Of a stretch of 24,299 nucleotides of DNA, positions 22,956 to 24,299 are shown piece after piece. The stretch lies in the NCBI GenBank assembly GCA_034722015.1, contig JAYENI010000226.1:1-24299 (forward strand), in the 5' to 3' direction. Each line of letters starts with the position of its first letter. Within the stretch, counting starts at the first letter, position 1. The position numbers and the translations under genes were made by a program. The notes beneath the pieces were generated by a model. It saw only the letters and a list, made by a program, of their open reading frames with translations. It searched no databases and had not been told where the DNA came from. This stretch comes from JAJDOJ01 sp034722015 (lineage in GTDB: Bacteria > Pseudomonadota > Gammaproteobacteria > JAJDOJ01).

Positions 22956-23566
22956 ATGCGAACACTCGAGATCGGTGGACTGATTCCGGCATCGTCGGTG
23001 ATCGGGCTGGGTACGATGACCTTGATGAAATCCGGCAGGGCCGGCTTCGCGCCTGGGGTGCCCCCAACTGGACCACGGATCGTCTCCAGCAGGCCATTGA
23101 CTACGGCACTCGCGCCGGCAGGGCGCTACCGGTGGCATCGAGTCCGCATTTCTCCCTCGCCCGCGCAAACGAACCCTATTGGCCGGATACGGTCGTTACA
23201 TCAGCCGGTGATCTCGCCTGGTTCGAAAGGTCCGGCATGCCACTGATCGCCTGGTCGTCCCTAGGCCGCGGTTTTTTTGCACACGGTGACGAAGCCCACA
23301 GGAGCGATCCCGATCTGGTCAGGGTGTTCTACTCGGACGGAAATTTCGAGCGAAAGCGGCGCGCAGTCGAATTGGGCGAGGCACGCGGTCTTTCCCTGTT
23401 CGAGATCGCACTGGCATGGGTAGCGATCCAGAAGTTCCCGGTCGTTGCCCTTTGCGGTGCGTAAACCGTAGAGGAGGTCAAGTCCTCGCTAGATGCCGGT
23501 AGCCGGACACTTTCACCCGAAGAATGCGCCTGGCTGGATCTGTCGTCGGACAGCCGTCCTTTCTGA
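22956..23566 (+). pseudogene. Aldo/keto reductase, deleted and frameshifted
   Basis: The ATG at 22956 opens a typical aldo/keto reductase N-terminus (MRTLEIGGLIPASSVIGLGTM). Within ~20 codons another frame takes over with LDEIRQGRLRAWGAPNWTTD, a segment that in intact proteins comes some 130-150 residues later. The catalytic Asp-Tyr-Lys-His core between them is gone. The second frame then runs well (PLIAWSSLGRGFFA, LFEIALAWVAIQKFPVVAL) to a TAA at 23462-23464. Beyond that, the normal C-terminus continues in frame (TVEEVKSSLDAG, TLSPEECAWLDL) to a TGA at 23564-23566. Large deletion, frame change and nonsense codon together make it inactive. The open frame from 22880 to 23464 is therefore not a true gene start. 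Confidence 0.8.
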
Positions 23567-23642
23567 TCCAGGCCACAAGGGCGTCTTTTCCCCCAACCGA
23601 AATCACCGGGTATTGTCGACATCCGCCAGGCAGGACAAGTGC

Positions 23643-23693
23643 AACAAACCCAATGTGCCCGATGAGGAATGCGGGCATAGCGTCGGGTTTGTT
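23643..23693. repeat. Inverted repeat AACAAACCC ... GGGTTTGTT
   Basis: Perfect 9-bp outer arms (23643-23651 and 23685-23693), with inner GCCCG and CGGGC extending the hairpin after a short bulge. It has no T-run. It resembles the AACAAACG-type intergenic repeats seen in related bacteria and may be a degenerate copy of one. No gene is supported between 23567 and 23950. Confidence 0.5.
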
Positions 23694-23815
23694 CAATGCG
23701 CGAGTGGACAAAGGGTCACGGAGAAATACCTGACCATGTATCCGCGCTCATAGTCACCTCGAAACGCGCAGTGTTGTCGTCGGGAATTTGAAGCACGACT
23801 GGAGACTCCGTGCGA

Positions 23816-23841
23816 GATAACATGCAGTTTCGTATGTTATC
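23816..23841. repeat. Inverted repeat GATAACAT ... ATGTTATC
   Basis: Perfect 8-bp arms (23816-23823 and 23834-23841) separated by 10 bases, about 110 bp before the start of the PIN-like gene. It may be an operator or a hairpin. There is no direct evidence for either. Confidence 0.4.
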
Positions 23842-23950
23842 CCGCAAGCACTTCTTGATACCATATCCGTTTGCCGGAATAACCGTCGAATAGTAAGTTA
23901 TCCGGAAACTATAGAATTATTAGTTAGGGCCACGACATTGAGGCGACTAC

Positions 23951-24299
23951 TTGAGAACAAACTATATTCTTATCGACTTCGAGAATGTGCAACCAGCAAA
24001 TCTCGCGATTTTAAACGGCCACCCCTTCAAGGTCTTGGTGTTTGTAGGAGCCAATCAGTCGAAAATATCTTTTGAATTAGCTGCTTCCATTCAAATGCTT
24101 GGCAATGATGCGGAATATGTAAAGATGGATGGCAATGGGCCAAATGCCCTAGACTTTCATATTGCATTTTACATCCTGATTACCTATGTGTCTAAGCCAG
24201 TTTTCCAGCGATTTATCCTCCATAAACAATTGAATTACAAAGAAATATATTTTGACCAGAAAACAGTGTTCAAGTGGATCTCGGATGTATGCCAGGATC
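23951..24299 (+). CDS. PIN/NYN-like domain protein, start only (3' partial)
   Basis: The frame runs from a TTG at 23951, with GAGG (23940-23943) seven bases before it, to the window edge. The first ~75 residues match a small PIN-like/NYN family as I remember it: NYILIDFENVQPANL (acidic Asp and Glu as in PIN nucleases), FKVLVFVGANQSKISFELA and DGNGPNALDFHIAFYI. These proteins are predicted nucleases of unknown target. After FYI, relatives I recall continue to a second acidic motif (HIISKDTGFDPL). Here the sequence instead becomes LITYVSKPVFQRFILHKQ, which I do not recognise, so the gene may be broken or recombined at about 24178. The base composition is clearly more AT-rich than the rest of the window, a sign of transfer. 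Confidence 0.65.
   Translation, partial: MRTNYILIDFENVQPANLAILNGHPFKVLVFVGANQSKISFELAASIQMLGNDAEYVKMDGNGPNALDFHIAFYILITYVSKPVFQRFILHKQLNYKEIYFDQKTVFKWISDVCQD

Noticed and set aside
1..24299. CRISPR array, rRNA genes or a complete insertion sequence
   Set aside because: No regularly spaced repeats, no rRNA-like stretch and no transposase or integrase gene were found.

Overview
The window looks like gammaproteobacterial chromosome. The evidence is a monomeric-type NADP isocitrate dehydrogenase, GTGGACAAGCG-type inverted repeats of a kind common in Chromatiales and Thiotrichales, moderately high GC, and dense short-overlap operons. Genus cannot be told from the sequence alone.

Layout. (1) 1-3521, plus strand: the 3' part of a SNF2-family helicase, coupled by ATGA to an unrecognised helical protein. 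(2) 3522-10113, almost all minus strand: an accessory region rich in decay. It holds a 2OG-Fe(II) oxygenase, a pRiA4b ORF-3-like protein coupled to a DUF6880-like protein, a SEC-C gene carrying several lesions, and an AbrB-type antitoxin whose PIN toxin is cut to about 20 residues. Two near-complete ~165-bp palindromic elements and one solo end (TTAAGGCGATT termini) sit at the gene borders, and one interrupts a gene fragment. The region ends at a 3' fragment of a tRNA-Phe gene, which looks like an attachment-site remnant, so 3.5-10.1 kb may be part of an island lying to the left of that fragment.

(3) 10381-17417: a compact metabolic locus. Two overlapping radical SAM genes (plus strand) converge on a five-gene minus-strand operon. 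In transcription order the operon encodes a Rieske oxygenase, an alpha/beta hydrolase, an exported SnoaL-like protein with a C-terminal anchor, a membrane desaturase and a PAP2-type phosphatase. Four of its genes overlap and the fifth is 7 nt away. I infer a joint role in making or modifying a lipid or other hydrophobic molecule; the product is unknown. This is the best candidate for an undescribed system in the window.

(4) 17418-22772, minus strand: inverted repeats, a small protein with two SH3/KOW-like modules, the relic of a ModC-like ABC ATPase, a YdjM-type membrane protein with its TetR regulator, and icd. (5) 22773-24299, plus strand: an aldo/keto reductase pseudogene, short inverted repeats, and the start of an AT-richer PIN/NYN-like gene that leaves the window.
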